Notes: generated by a model not told the origin, from the letters alone. Counted from the first letter of the stretch, positions 35,294 to 44,150 are shown. The stretch is DNA of 64,000 nucleotides from Phycisphaerae bacterium (GCA_022072405.1 JAJVHX010000008.1:156154-220153), one strand, 5' to 3'. Made by a program: numbers and translations.

Positions 35294-38200
35294 TTATTCC
35301 ATCAGTTTGAGAATTTCCTGCAGGGTGTCGCGTTCCTGCTGTGCCGCCAGCAGCATCTGGCGGGTTTCCTCCACTACCTCGGGCGGTGCGCTGCGCACGT
35401 AGCCTTCATTCTTGAGTTTACCCTCAAAACCGCTGATGCGTTTTTCCAGTCCGGCGATCTGTTTCTGCAGGCGGGTACGCTCCTGGGCGTCTTCCACCGT
35501 GTCATGGACGAAGATCTGCAGTCCGGCACTGAGCTGGATTCCCGAACCGACTGGCCGGCGAACCTCCGGTCCGATCTGCAGCTTGCCGATGCCCGCCATG
35601 CGTCGCAGGATATGGGCTTCGTGCTGCAGGCGTTCGGCGCGAGCCGCAGTCGTACAGATGGAAACGGTGAGTGCGTCCTTCGGGCTGATGCCCGCCAGAG
35701 TACGAATTTCGCGCACCGCCCGCGTCGCTTCCTGCAGGTCGGCAAAGGTCTGGCGAATCGTCTCATCTTCCAGTTGGGGATAGCCTTCCCTGGGCGGATA
35801 GGCCGAAATCGTCAATATCTCAGCCCCGGGCGCACCAGCCAGCGGGTGGCTGATAATATCATTCAGCCCGCGTTGCGGAGCGATCTGGTTGAACTGCTGC
35901 CAGAGTTGCTCGGTAATGAAGGGGATGATCGGGTGGAGCAGGCGGAGCGTCTGATCCAGCACGAACGCCAGCACGCGGCGGGCGGTATCGGCCTGGAGAT
36001 TTTCCTGCACGCGATACTTGACCAGTTCCAGATACCAGTCGCAGAAGGCATCCCAGACGAAATTACGCAGCATCAGCGTGGCTCGACTGAACTGATATTG
36101 GGCGAACGCCTCCTGCGTTTCTCGAATGACGCGTGAGAGTTCGGCGAGAATCCAGCGATCCTCGGGCGGCAAAGAGCCGCAGGCTTCAGCCGGCGCGAGC
36201 ATGGAATTGGAAACGACGTTCGACTCCGTCGAAGATTCGAGCGGGCGGAAGTCCGCGGCTCCTTCCAGGTTCATGAAGGCGAAGCGGGCGGCGTTCCAGA
36301 TTTTGTTCATGAAGTTGCGGGCAGATTCAAAGCGCTCGCTGACCATCAGGGCCAGTCCTTTGGCCTGCTGGTCGGCTTCGCTGGCCCAGCGGGTGGCGAA
36401 TTCTTTTTTGCACTGGCTGCAGGCGAGGGTTTTGGTCGCATTACCGTCGCGGTCGAACATGTTTTTTTCGGTTTGCGAGGTGAGTCCGCTGCAATGCGGG
36501 CAGCGATAGCTTACCGGCATACGGATGTCCTGCGTTTCGGTGGTCATAGCGGCCAGGCAGTAGCGCAGAGCGTCGGCACCGTAGGCTTCAATGATGTCAA
36601 GCGGATCGACACCGTTGCCCTTGCTCTTGCTCATGGTCACGCCGCGACCGTCGAGAATTTTCGGGTGGATATACACCTGGTGAAAGGGGATCTGGTTACG
36701 GTTATAGATCCCCATCAGCACCATGCGCACCACCCACAGCGTGATGATGTCGCGGGAAGTAATCAGAACGGATGTCGGGTAGTAATAATCTAAGAGCGGA
36801 TGATTATGCAAAGAGCCGCCGGCTTCAGCTGGCGAGAGCGTTGACTGATGAACTGCGGTCAGTTGGGTCAGAGACTCGCGCGGGCTGAAGCCCGCGGCTC
36901 CTTGCGTTCCCTGTCCCCCCCCCAGCGTACTCAGCGGCCACAATGCCGAACTGAACCAGGTATCGAGAACCTCGCTTACTTGAATAATATCGCTTACGCA
37001 ATCATTCATTCTCTTATAGGCTTCGGCGCGATTATCCAGTGATGAATTAAGATGAATTTGAGTATCTTTCTGACCTAACTCGTACATGCGAGCACGGGGG
37101 AAACATCTATGAAATTCTTCAATGTGCTGTGAAGCTGACTCGGTTCTTATCGAAATGAAACATTTTGCTGATGAATCTGCCTTAGGTTCATAAACTGAAA
37201 AAACATCGTGTTCGTTGATAGCGTTTTCAAGTGTTCTCAGCGCAGCACGTAATTCATCAATTAGCTCGGCTCGCCTATCTGCTATCTGTTGTGTACTGCC
37301 TAAGCCACTGATTCGTTCCAGCTGGAAAGTCGCTTCCCAAACCGGTATGTGGTGTCCCCACCAGAGTTGGCGGGAGATGCACCAGTCGCGTTTTTCGCCC
37401 AGCCAGTCTTTGTAGGTATTTTTGTAACGTTCGGGGATGAACTGGATCTCGTCGGCTGCATTCAGCACCTGCGTCGCCAGCCCTGCTTGCGTACCGGACA
37501 AAGAGCCGCAGGCTTCAGCCTGCGCGAGTACTGATTTAGTATCATGAACGGGATTCGCTCGAACAGACCAAGTACGTAAAGAATGTGGTTGGTTTTCCAC
37601 ATATTCAACGGCAGCAGTGAGATCTGCCCCTTTGAGGATATGTTTTTTGGATCCAGACTTGGTCCACCAGCGCTGCGATGAGGCTGGTTCTTCGAGAGAA
37701 ATGTCTGCATGTGCAGATGGGTGTTTGGTGTCAGAACTGTAGTGCGGTTCATTTAATATTTTCGCAAAATTTCCCTTGAATAGCTGAAGCAATGATGAAC
37801 CATCCTGTTCCGCCTGGCAAAGAATATGAACATGATCAGGCATGAACGCGATAGCTAAGGGATTGATGCGATGTCGTCTGCAGACATCTTCGAAATTTCG
37901 AAACAAGGTGTTCGCTTGTTGTAGAGTGAGGTGGACAGGATTCTCAGACAAGCGTTGTGCAGCAACATTCCTGCGCGTGGGATCAGATGGATCGTAAGGG
38001 GTGTCGGGGATGTTGTTGATCTTTTGCTGGCCCGAAGATGTGGGATGACGCGAGACGGAACCACGATCATCACCTGGCAACCAGGTACCGTAGGTAGTCC
38101 AGGTCAGCAGCCAGGCATCGGACTCCCAATCGATGCTCGCGCAGGCTGAAGCCTGCGGCTCGTTTCCCGATTCTGTACTCGCGCAGGCTAAAGCCTGCGG

Positions 38201-39562
38201 CTCTTTAGCAAGATTAGGACATTTATCAGTCATGTCATCCATCTTCACGAACCATTGGTCGGAGAGGTAGGGTTCGATGGGGGATTTGCTGCGGTCAGAG
38301 TGGCCAACTTCGTGAATGTGAGGCTCAATCTTTTCAACAAGTCCCTGGGATTCCAGATCGGCAACCACGTTATCTCTGGCGACAAATCGGTCGAGGCCCT
38401 GGTAAACACCACCGCTGGCGTTGATCGTACCATCCACGTTGAGGATGTTGATCATGGGCAAGTTGTGGCGCAACCCCACTTCGTAGTCGTTTGGGTCGTG
38501 GGCAGGGGTGATCTTCACGCAACCAGTACCCTTGGTCGGGTCGGCCCATTCGTCGCAAATCAGCGGAATTTCGCGGTTAACCAGCGGCAACATGATTTTC
38601 TGACCCTGCCGGGCGAGGTTGCGCAAGCGGATCAGTTCCGGCAGCTTTTCTGTGCGACGTTCCTGTAATGTGGTGAGCTGTTTTTCAAGCTCTGGTTTTT
38701 CCTTCGGTGAAGCAGCAGTGATTAATTCCTGCAGCTCTTGCTCGCGTTGATCAAATACCGCCGCCGGATCAGGATGGACCGCGACAGCGGTATCGCCGAG
38801 CATGGTTTCGGGACGCGTTGTGGCGATGAGGAGATAACCCTCGGAAAAACCTGCCTCGCACCCGGTTAAACCGGGTGTTGTAGTAGTGGTAGCGGTAGTG
38901 GTATTAGCAGGGTGGGTTTGTCCGCCACTTGGGATGAGCGGATAGCGGAAATAATAGAATTTACCGTGGATGGTTTCGTGATAGACTTCGTCGTCGGCGA
39001 CGGCGGTCTGGAGCTCGCAGTCCCAGTTGACCAGCCGTTTGCCGCGATAGATTAAACCATCCTTGAACATGCGGAAGAAGGTTTCGCGCACCGCGCGGCT
39101 GCAACCTTCGTCAAGGGTGAATCGGGTGCGCTCGAAATCGCACGAACAGCCCATCAGCTTCAACTGATTGATAATGCGGGCTTCGTACTGATCCTTCCAT
39201 TTCCAGATGCGTTCGACCAGGGCTTCGGGGCCGATATCGTGTCGGGTCAGGCCTTCCTCCTCGAACAGGCGCTTTTCCACCACGGCCTGCGTGGCGATAC
39301 CGGCGTGGTCGGTGCCGGGCATCCACAGCGTGTTGTCACCCATCATGCGATGCCAGCGGACCAGAATATCCTGCAGGGTATTGTTCAGCGCATGGCCCAG
39401 ATGCAAAGCACCGGTCACATTGGGCGGCGGGATCACGATACAGAATCGTTTCTCCGGCGGGCGCTCGTCGGGCACCGCGTGAAAGCAGCGATGCTCCTCC
39501 CACAGGCTGCGCATGGACGATTCGATGGATCGTGGTTCATATGTTTTTGACAGCTCGCTCAT
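35294..39562 (-). CDS. valS: Valyl-tRNA synthetase interrupted in frame by a RAYT transposase domain and REP-derived inserts
   Basis: A single open frame of 1,422 residues, against ~880-950 normally. The synthetase parts are intact. The HIGH motif is HLGH at 54-57 and the editing-domain entry is LIATTRPETMLGDTAVAVHPD. RQLWWGHHIPVW, VLDTWFSSALWPLSTLG and VTMSKSKGNG (KMSKS, near residue 974) follow, with an anticodon-binding region and C-terminal coiled coil. The extra mass is in several inserts. The largest (residues ~453-686) is a whole Y1 REP-associated transposase domain with MPDHVHIL (HUH) and YVENQP (catalytic Tyr). Others at about 745-850, 887-915 and 1100-1130 include REP-derived peptides such as LAQAEACGSL. 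A second, intact valS elsewhere would make this one dispensable; I cannot see that here. The start ATG has GGAG four bases before, supplied by an adjacent REP. Confidence 0.93.
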   Translation of the reverse strand: MSELSKTYEPRSIESSMRSLWEEHRCFHAVPDERPPEKRFCIVIPPPNVTGALHLGHALNNTLQDILVRWHRMMGDNTLWMPGTDHAGIATQAVVEKRLFEEEGLTRHDIGPEALVERIWKWKDQYEARIINQLKLMGCSCDFERTRFTLDEGCSRAVRETFFRMFKDGLIYRGKRLVNWDCELQTAVADDEVYHETIHGKFYYFRYPLIPSGGQTHPANTTTATTTTTPGLTGCEAGFSEGYLLIATTRPETMLGDTAVAVHPDPAAVFDQREQELQELITAASPKEKPELEKQLTTLQERRTEKLPELIRLRNLARQGQKIMLPLVNREIPLICDEWADPTKGTGCVKITPAHDPNDYEVGLRHNLPMINILNVDGTINASGGVYQGLDRFVARDNVVADLESQGLVEKIEPHIHEVGHSDRSKSPIEPYLSDQWFVKMDDMTDKCPNLAKEPQALACASTESGNEPQASACASIDWESDAWLLTWTTYGTWLPGDDRGSVSRHPTSSGQQKINNIPDTPYDPSDPTRRNVAAQRLSENPVHLTLQQANTLFRNFEDVCRRHRINPLAIAFMPDHVHILCQAEQDGSSLLQLFKGNFAKILNEPHYSSDTKHPSAHADISLEEPASSQRWWTKSGSKKHILKGADLTAAVEYVENQPHSLRTWSVRANPVHDTKSVLAQAEACGSLSGTQAGLATQVLNAADEIQFIPERYKNTYKDWLGEKRDWCISRQLWWGHHIPVWEATFQLERISGLGSTQQIADRRAELIDELRAALRTLENAINEHDVFSVYEPKADSSAKCFISIRTESASQHIEEFHRCFPRARMYELGQKDTQIHLNSSLDNRAEAYKRMNDCVSDIIQVSEVLDTWFSSALWPLSTLGGGQGTQGAAGFSPRESLTQLTAVHQSTLSPAEAGGSLHNHPLLDYYYPTSVLITSRDIITLWVVRMVLMGIYNRNQIPFHQVYIHPKILDGRGVTMSKSKGNGVDPLDIIEAYGADALRYCLAAMTTETQDIRMPVSYRCPHCSGLTSQTEKNMFDRDGNATKTLACSQCKKEFATRWASEADQQAKGLALMVSERFESARNFMNKIWNAARFAFMNLEGAADFRPLESSTESNVVSNSMLAPAEACGSLPPEDRWILAELSRVIRETQEAFAQYQFSRATLMLRNFVWDAFCDWYLELVKYRVQENLQADTARRVLAFVLDQTLRLLHPIIPFITEQLWQQFNQIAPQRGLNDIISHPLAGAPGAEILTISAYPPREGYPQLEDETIRQTFADLQEATRAVREIRTLAGISPKDALTVSICTTAARAERLQHEAHILRRMAGIGKLQIGPEVRRPVGSGIQLSAGLQIFVHDTVEDAQERTRLQKQIAGLEKRISGFEGKLKNEGYVRSAPPEVVEETRQMLLAAQQERDTLQEILKLME
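36174..36262. repeat. Inverted REP pair inside valS (cluster 1)
   Basis: Two REPs face each other: GAGCCGCAGGCTTCAGCCGG plus CGCGAGC (36174-36200) and CGAGCGGGCGGAAGTCCGCG plus GCTCC (36238-36262). They add ~30 residues (including LAPAEACGSL) just before the PPEDRW segment of the synthetase. The frame is kept. Confidence 0.85.
36814..36902. repeat. Inverted REP pair inside valS (cluster 2)
   Basis: REP arms at 36814-36840 and 36876-36902 form an inverted pair around a 35-base spacer. The translated insert (about 35 residues, with SPAEAGGSL) separates STLGGG from the DYYYPTSVLIT segment, which are directly adjacent in normal ValRS. Confidence 0.85.
37504..38203 (-). mobile_element. REP-RAYT-REP unit embedded in the valS coding sequence
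   Basis: The left REP (37504-37529) is an exact reverse complement of the right REP (38136-38161, 26 bp). A second right-hand REP (38178-38203) differs at one base. Between them the minus strand encodes a Y1_Tnp domain: WLLTWTTYGTWLPGD at the front, MPDHVHIL near + strand 37840, a basic KSGSKKHIL segment and YVENQP near 37605. These are the HUH and tyrosine nucleophile motifs of REP-associated transposases (IS200/IS605-like single-strand enzymes). The domain has no obvious start codon of its own near its N-terminus and stays in frame with the synthetase on both sides. Confidence 0.88.
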
Positions 39563-39566
39563 GCTG

Positions 39567-39594
39567 CTCCGCGCGGGCTAAAGCCCGCGGCTCC
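39567..39594. repeat. REP palindrome in the valS leader
   Basis: CTCCGCGCGGGCTAAAGCCC followed by GCGGCTCC is a perfect copy of the local REP consensus. It lies 4 bases upstream of the valS start codon and supplies the only GGAG resembling a Shine-Dalgarno sequence, so its hairpin could influence translation. Confidence 0.85.
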
Positions 39595-39603
39595 TTGTGT
39601 GGA

Positions 39604-40962
39604 TTATAAATACGTTGTGATTCTGCGCTGATCCCAGATGTCGGTGCCGGGTGCGACCATTTTATTCGAGGCTTCGGCGATACGCACCTCCGCCACTAAT
39701 CCTTCCTGATCTTCGAAGGTGCTGTATCCCAGCAGGGCACCGTTGGGGGCAACGACGGTCGCGACCGATCGGCCCAGAGCGGCGATGAAGAACCGATTTT
39801 CAACGGCCCGGGTGCGGAGCAGGCGTAAATCATCCTCGGCATCAAAGACGACGAGAAGCGCCACACCGCTCAGGGCCAGCCGTCGGGCAGGGATGAAAGC
39901 GTGCAGATCAGCAAACCGCAGGGTTGCGACTCTTCCAAACCCCATATCGATCACGCGATTACCATGGCGCGACCACAATAACTCAAAGGGCGGTGGCGAG
40001 GGCAGGTTCTGCGGCTCATCCAGCGTGACTAATAAGGTGATCTCCTGCTGGGCCAGTCGTTCCATCGCTTCGGGTTCGATGATGGGGGAGTTGCTCAGTA
40101 CGAGGCGAACCGGACTCAGGGTCTGTGGTGTCGGCCGAACCGTACTCCTGATTTGCAGTAGTTGTTCCCAGGCGGCAGATGGCTTGGGCTGGAGTGGGGG
40201 AGTGATTTCGATTTCCGACCAGATCACCGTTTCGGCGTCGGGTGGGGCTTCGACGAGAATCCGCCCGTGGGCGTCCACGATCATACTGCGGCCGACATAA
40301 CCCGTTTTATCACTTTCCTGGCCGAACTTATCAGCACAGACGAAAGGTAATCCAAACTCTCTCGCCCGGCAGGGAATTAGAAACTCCGGCTGGGGATTCT
40401 CATATCGAGCGGGTGGCTGGGCGACATTCACCCAGCAGGTGGGCAGTGCGAGCAGTTGGGCGCCATTCATCTGCTGGCGGGCGATGATCTCCGGGGCGCG
40501 GGCATCGGCGCAGATGGCGACGCCGATTTTGCCCAGATCACTGTCGAGTGCATTGATCTGTTCACCAGCCTGAAAGTAATGATTATCCGCACCCCACAGA
40601 AAACTCTTGCGATATTTGCCGACCACCAGGCCGTTCGGAGTGACTAATGCTGCCGAGTTATATAGCGCCGAACCCGTATCCTCGACGTAACCGCAGAGGA
40701 TGTGCAGGTGATGTTGACTGGCCCAGTCTCCCAGCTGACGGAGAAAATCAGTATTACTCAGAATGGCGGCTGACCGGTACCGTTCTGCTGAGTTGATCAG
40801 GTAGGCGGGGTACGCGCATTCCGGTAAGACCAATAGATCGATCGGTGGATTGGCGGCGGTACATTGGAGGATAGCCTGTTCGATGGCGCGCAGACTCTCC
40901 GCGGCCTGCTCAAGTCGATAGGCTGGTATCTGACCTGCCGCCACACACAGCGTTTTCATCAC
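39604..40962 (-). CDS. Nitrilase-superfamily protein, tandem with a degenerate second domain
   Basis: A 452-residue protein, about 1.6 times the usual length. The N-terminal ~250 residues are a complete carbon-nitrogen hydrolase. They carry Glu in VLPECAYPAYL, Lys in KYRKSFLW and Cys in VAICADARAPEI, the catalytic triad of the family. The C-terminal part (~275-440) again shows the fold (RVATLRFADLHAFIPARRLALSGVALLVVF, NRFFIAALGRSVATVVAPNG) but has Phe/Ala where the catalytic Cys should be. It is probably an inactive duplicate. Candidate activities: amidase, N-carbamoyl hydrolase or NAD-synthetase-linked glutaminase. The valS gene follows, separated by a REP. Confidence 0.8.
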   Translation of the reverse strand: MMKTLCVAAGQIPAYRLEQAAESLRAIEQAILQCTAANPPIDLLVLPECAYPAYLINSAERYRSAAILSNTDFLRQLGDWASQHHLHILCGYVEDTGSALYNSAALVTPNGLVVGKYRKSFLWGADNHYFQAGEQINALDSDLGKIGVAICADARAPEIIARQQMNGAQLLALPTCWVNVAQPPARYENPQPEFLIPCRAREFGLPFVCADKFGQESDKTGYVGRSMIVDAHGRILVEAPPDAETVIWSEIEITPPLQPKPSAAWEQLLQIRSTVRPTPQTLSPVRLVLSNSPIIEPEAMERLAQQEITLLVTLDEPQNLPSPPPFELLWSRHGNRVIDMGFGRVATLRFADLHAFIPARRLALSGVALLVVFDAEDDLRLLRTRAVENRFFIAALGRSVATVVAPNGALLGYSTFEDQEGLVAEVRIAEASNKMVAPGTDIWDQRRITTYL

Positions 40963-41073
40963 TGCATCCTAGAGTCCATTACCAACTGATGCAATCGCCC
41001 AACCCCATTCCGGCCTTTATGCCGATGCTCACTCCCCTGTACGCTTTTCCACATTCCCGGTACGCTATGGCGT

Positions 41074-41475
41074 ATGTGTTATTTTCTGTGTCTGGGATTA
41101 TCCGAACCACCTGCCCGACCGACGGAACACTTCGCAGCTCCGCTGGAATTACACCCGGCCGATGGCACACCCATCGCTGCTGCAACCCTGCCCAAAGCAG
41201 CGATCGGCGGCAGTTTCCTGGTGACCTTGCAGGGTTGTTCGTGTGACCTGATGCAGGGTGGCCATCGCCAAGCCGGTCGGCCGGAACTGCTGCTGGCGGC
41301 ACTCACCAGCCTGTTACAACACATCCCCAGCGTTTGCCTGCTCAAACACTGGTTCACTCTGCCAGTGGCAGAATCTACCGTCACCGCCGAACGGGAAAAA
41401 ATCCTGTCCCTGCGCCAATTTGCTAAAATGTATCCTGCCGTAGACGAGGATGTCCGCTACGTGATCAGCGGCTGA
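41074..41475 (+). CDS. Hypothetical protein
   Basis: A 133-residue protein without recognised domain. It contains several Cys (CYFLCLG, LQGCSCDLMQ) and a C-terminal YVISG. No signal peptide is evident. The stop lies 38 bases before the exported ClpP-like gene, with GGAGG in between, so co-transcription is possible. The start is uncertain. Confidence 0.45.
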   Translation: MCYFLCLGLSEPPARPTEHFAAPLELHPADGTPIAAATLPKAAIGGSFLVTLQGCSCDLMQGGHRQAGRPELLLAALTSLLQHIPSVCLLKHWFTLPVAESTVTAEREKILSLRQFAKMYPAVDEDVRYVISG

Positions 41476-41512
41476 TCGTCCTTTTATCATCTAGAATATT
41501 CCGGAGGTTGAT

Positions 41513-42259
41513 ATGCCGCGTATTCTCTGTCTCTTGCTGCTGGTAATCGGTGCAGCTGCCACCGGCTGGTTTATCCATTCCCAATCACCCGTCATGGCCC
41601 AGGATGCTGACCTCGATGCGCTGACGTCAACCGATCAGTGGTCGGAAGTCCTCGATACCTTCGCCGAGGATTTTCTGGATTATTATATCGCCAAGGAGCA
41701 CTCCGGGGCGGACATTGCTCATCCTGATGATCCGCTGCTGAAGCAGCTGCGGACCATCATCGTCGATGGCGAAATGAATGAGCAGATGACCCGGCAGGTG
41801 GCCGCCCGGTTGCTCTATCTCAATCAACTGGACAGCTCCAAACCCATTCAACTCTATCTCGTTTCACAGGGGGGCTACGCTGACGATACGTTCTTTCTCA
41901 GCGACCTGATGCACACTCTCTCCGCACCGGTCAATATCACCGTCGGGGGCGGCTGCTATTCCGCCTGCGTCGATCTGCTGGTCGCTGCCACCGGTTTGCG
42001 TCAGGCGCTGCCCCATACGATCATCGCCATTCACATCAACCCCTCCGATGATCCCGATGAAGTCGAATTCGATCGTGAGCGGGATGAGCGTTATTATCGT
42101 CTCTACACCCGCCTGCCCGAATCCTGCTACCCCATGGATGAGGAAAAATGGTATTATTTGACTTCGGAACAGGCGATCGAGTGGGGCGTTATTGATCAGG
42201 TGACGGAGATACAGCCGCCGGCTCGACCGGCTTCGACTCAGCCTGCGTCCCAGCAATAA
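41513..42259 (+). CDS. Exported ClpP-like serine protease
   Basis: A 248-residue protein with a signal peptide (ILCLLLLVIGAAATGWFI). The ClpP/crotonase-like core has PIQLYLVSQGGYADDTFFLSD, then GGCYSACVDLLVAATG with the nucleophile Ser in the ClpP position (compare GxxxS-M-A) and AIHINP with the catalytic His. A carboxylate from the following RDERYYRLY segment would complete the triad. Exported ClpP-like proteins resemble SppA/SDH-type signal-peptide peptidases more than cytosolic ClpP, and no Clp ATPase partner is possible in the periplasm. The purine-rich GGAGG leader supports the ATG at 41513. Confidence 0.75.
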   Translation: MPRILCLLLLVIGAAATGWFIHSQSPVMAQDADLDALTSTDQWSEVLDTFAEDFLDYYIAKEHSGADIAHPDDPLLKQLRTIIVDGEMNEQMTRQVAARLLYLNQLDSSKPIQLYLVSQGGYADDTFFLSDLMHTLSAPVNITVGGGCYSACVDLLVAATGLRQALPHTIIAIHINPSDDPDEVEFDRERDERYYRLYTRLPESCYPMDEEKWYYLTSEQAIEWGVIDQVTEIQPPARPASTQPASQQ

Positions 42260-42292
42260 AATCTGGAATTGTACTCCTGTAACGGGTGTGAA

Positions 42293-43261
42293 ATGGCAGC
42301 AGGCGATTATTATGACATCCTGGGGGTTAAGCGTGGGGCGAGCGAGGCGGAGATCAAGCGCGCCTACCGCGAAAAAGCCAAGCTGTACCACCCCGATCAC
42401 AATCCCGGCGATAAAAAGGCGGAAGCCCGCTTCAAAGAGGTGCAGGAGGCTTACGAGGTCTTGCGCGATCCGCAGAAGCGGGAAATGTATGATCAGTATG
42501 GCCGGTCGGATTTCGGTGCCGACACTCATGCCGGAGAGTGGCGTAGTGCTCCCGGCGGACAGCGAGTTTATACCTGGAGCGGCAGGGAAGGGACGGGCGT
42601 CGGCTTTGAAAACATCAATGAATTTCTGCGGAATTTCGGTATGGGGGGTGGAGGGGCGGGAGGCTTCGAGGAAGTCTTCGGTCGCTCATCCGGACGGCGA
42701 TCCGCTGCTGAACCGCCGCCCGATCTGGATCTGCGCACGGAAGTGATGATCACTTTCGAGCAGGCGCTGGCCGGCTGCGAACTGGATATTCAGCTCAGCG
42801 TCGCCGGCAGCGGGCGACAGACGATTGCGGTGAAGGTGCCCGCCGGCATCGCCGATGGCCAGGTGGTGCGGGTGCGCGGCAAGGGCAATCGCTCCGCCGA
42901 TGGGCGACAGGGCGACGTCCTGATCACCATTCGAGTGGCGCCGCATCGCCATTTCCGCCGTGAGGGTGACGATATCCACCTGGAGGTGCCGATCAGCGTC
43001 ATCGAGGCGACACTCGGTGCCCGGATCAATGTACCGACCATTCACGGCCACAGCACCGTGACCATCCCGCCGGGCAGCGCCAGCGGTTCGCGCCTGCGGC
43101 TGAAAGAACAGGGAATCAAAACCGCAGAGGGTCACCTCGGTCACCAGTATCTCATCCTGAAAATTGTGCCCCCGCACCAACTGAGTGCGGAGCAGAAACA
43201 ACTGTTTAATCAACTGGCGGAACGGCTGACCGACGATCCCCGGGCGGAATTGGGCTGGTAA
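42293..43261 (+). CDS. DnaJ-class co-chaperone, CbpA type
   Basis: About 322 residues from the ATG at 42293. The J domain (residues ~4-68) has the HPD motif in [27 protein letters not shown] Gly-rich linker ([16 protein letters not shown]) and two beta-barrel substrate domains follow ([18 protein letters not shown], then [32 protein letters not shown]). There is no CxxCxGxG zinc finger, which marks CbpA/DnaJ-II types. It would stimulate DnaK. The following membrane-protein gene starts inside its stop codon. Confidence 0.9.
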   Translation: MAAGDYYDILGVKRGASEAEIKRAYREKAKLYHPDHNPGDKKAEARFKEVQEAYEVLRDPQKREMYDQYGRSDFGADTHAGEWRSAPGGQRVYTWSGREGTGVGFENINEFLRNFGMGGGGAGGFEEVFGRSSGRRSAAEPPPDLDLRTEVMITFEQALAGCELDIQLSVAGSGRQTIAVKVPAGIADGQVVRVRGKGNRSADGRQGDVLITIRVAPHRHFRREGDDIHLEVPISVIEATLGARINVPTIHGHSTVTIPPGSASGSRLRLKEQGIKTAEGHLGHQYLILKIVPPHQLSAEQKQLFNQLAERLTDDPRAELGW

Positions 43262-43671
43262 TGTTATTCATTCAACTGCACATGGTTGCCCTGCTGCTGC
43301 TGAGTCCTGCCCAGGCCAGCCAGCCACAATCGCAGGCCGCCTCTGCACCATCGTCACAACAGGTCGTGGAGGCCGTCTCCAATCTGCTCTACTGGTCGCT
43401 GATTCTGCTGGTAATACTGCTGTTCGGAGTACTGGCCATCTGGATCGCCTGGCGACGGAGCAATGAGGGCTGGTCCAGTTCGCGCTCGGAGGGCCTGGAT
43501 TACGTTGATGTCTGGACCCAGCATCAGGACCCGCGAAAAATGCAACTGGAAAAGGAAATGGCAGAAACGCGCGGGGACATCGAGTATCAGCAGGATCAGG
43601 ACGATACCGACCTGCCGCTGGATGATGAAGAGGAGACGGGTGAAGAATGGAAGAACAGCGACCCGTCCTGA
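43261..43671 (+). CDS. Small single-span membrane protein with acidic C-terminus
   Basis: A 136-residue protein. After a signal-like start ([19 protein letters not shown]) there is a Gln/Ser-rich stretch, a transmembrane helix (NLLYWSLILLVILLFGVLAIWIAW), then a cytosolic part ending in DTDLPLDDEEETGEEWKNSD. The start overlaps the DnaJ-type gene stop (A of TAATG shared), so the two are probably translated together. No family recognised. Confidence 0.65.
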   Translation: MLFIQLHMVALLLLSPAQASQPQSQAASAPSSQQVVEAVSNLLYWSLILLVILLFGVLAIWIAWRRSNEGWSSSRSEGLDYVDVWTQHQDPRKMQLEKEMAETRGDIEYQQDQDDTDLPLDDEEETGEEWKNSDPS

Positions 43672-44150
43672 GCCCCGTAGGCGGGCCACGGGGAATAGGA
43701 AAACGATTAGAGCCGAGAGCGCCCGCGAACGGGAATATTTGTTAGCGTGTGTGTGTGAAAAGCGTTCCTGGGTCCAGTTATCGTCGAGGAATCATGAAGT
43801 GGATCATAACGAAACGGAGCAGAGTGGTGCGGTATGGGAATAGGGATTGTCGTCCCGACGCCGCTGTTGACGAAGTCCGCAAGCGGTGGTTCACCGACCA
43901 GCCGCTAGTCAACCCTACGCCAGCCTTTGGTCAGTCGTTGACCAGCCGCTGGTCAACCGTTCAGCAGCCCCTGCTCCGGTTCTGCTCTGCGTCGGGTCGC
44001 TGTCGCCATGATGATTATATATACTCGTCCACCGATCGCTGAACCTTAGCTGAGTAGCCGGCACGAGGAAATTGGCCGATACAGGCTCATTCCCTTCCCA
44101 GGCCTCAACGAAAACCTACTCACACACGTTCTTAATTCCGGATAGTTGAT
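43672..44150. promoter_or_regulatory. Non-coding region with two copies of a TTGACCAGC/GCTGGTCAA palindrome
   Basis: This ~480-base gap has no convincing gene. TTGACCAGC-C-GCTGGTCAA at 43938-43956 is a perfect 19-bp palindrome. An imperfect copy (CGACCAGC-C-GCTAGTCAA) lies at 43894-43912, 44 bases away, and a third TTTGGTCAG half-site is between them. The layout resembles an operator array for a dimeric regulator of the downstream dehydrogenase. A TATATATA run is near 44019. Confidence 0.5.

Noticed and set aside
38870..38920. GT-rich tract and CACCCGGTT palindrome in valS as a separate mobile insertion
   Set aside because: It gives a short Thr-rich insert and an extra palindrome, but no REP consensus or terminal repeats can be defined.
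35294..39562. valS as two frameshifted or split genes
   Set aside because: The frame is open over its full length and synthetase motifs appear in the right order on both sides of the insert.
36174..39594. REP series read as a CRISPR array
   Set aside because: Spacing is irregular, orientation alternates and the intervals are coding; no cas genes are near.
43749..44042. Possible gene in the gap after the small membrane protein
   Set aside because: Composition and residues look random, there is no ribosome-binding site, and it runs through the palindrome array.
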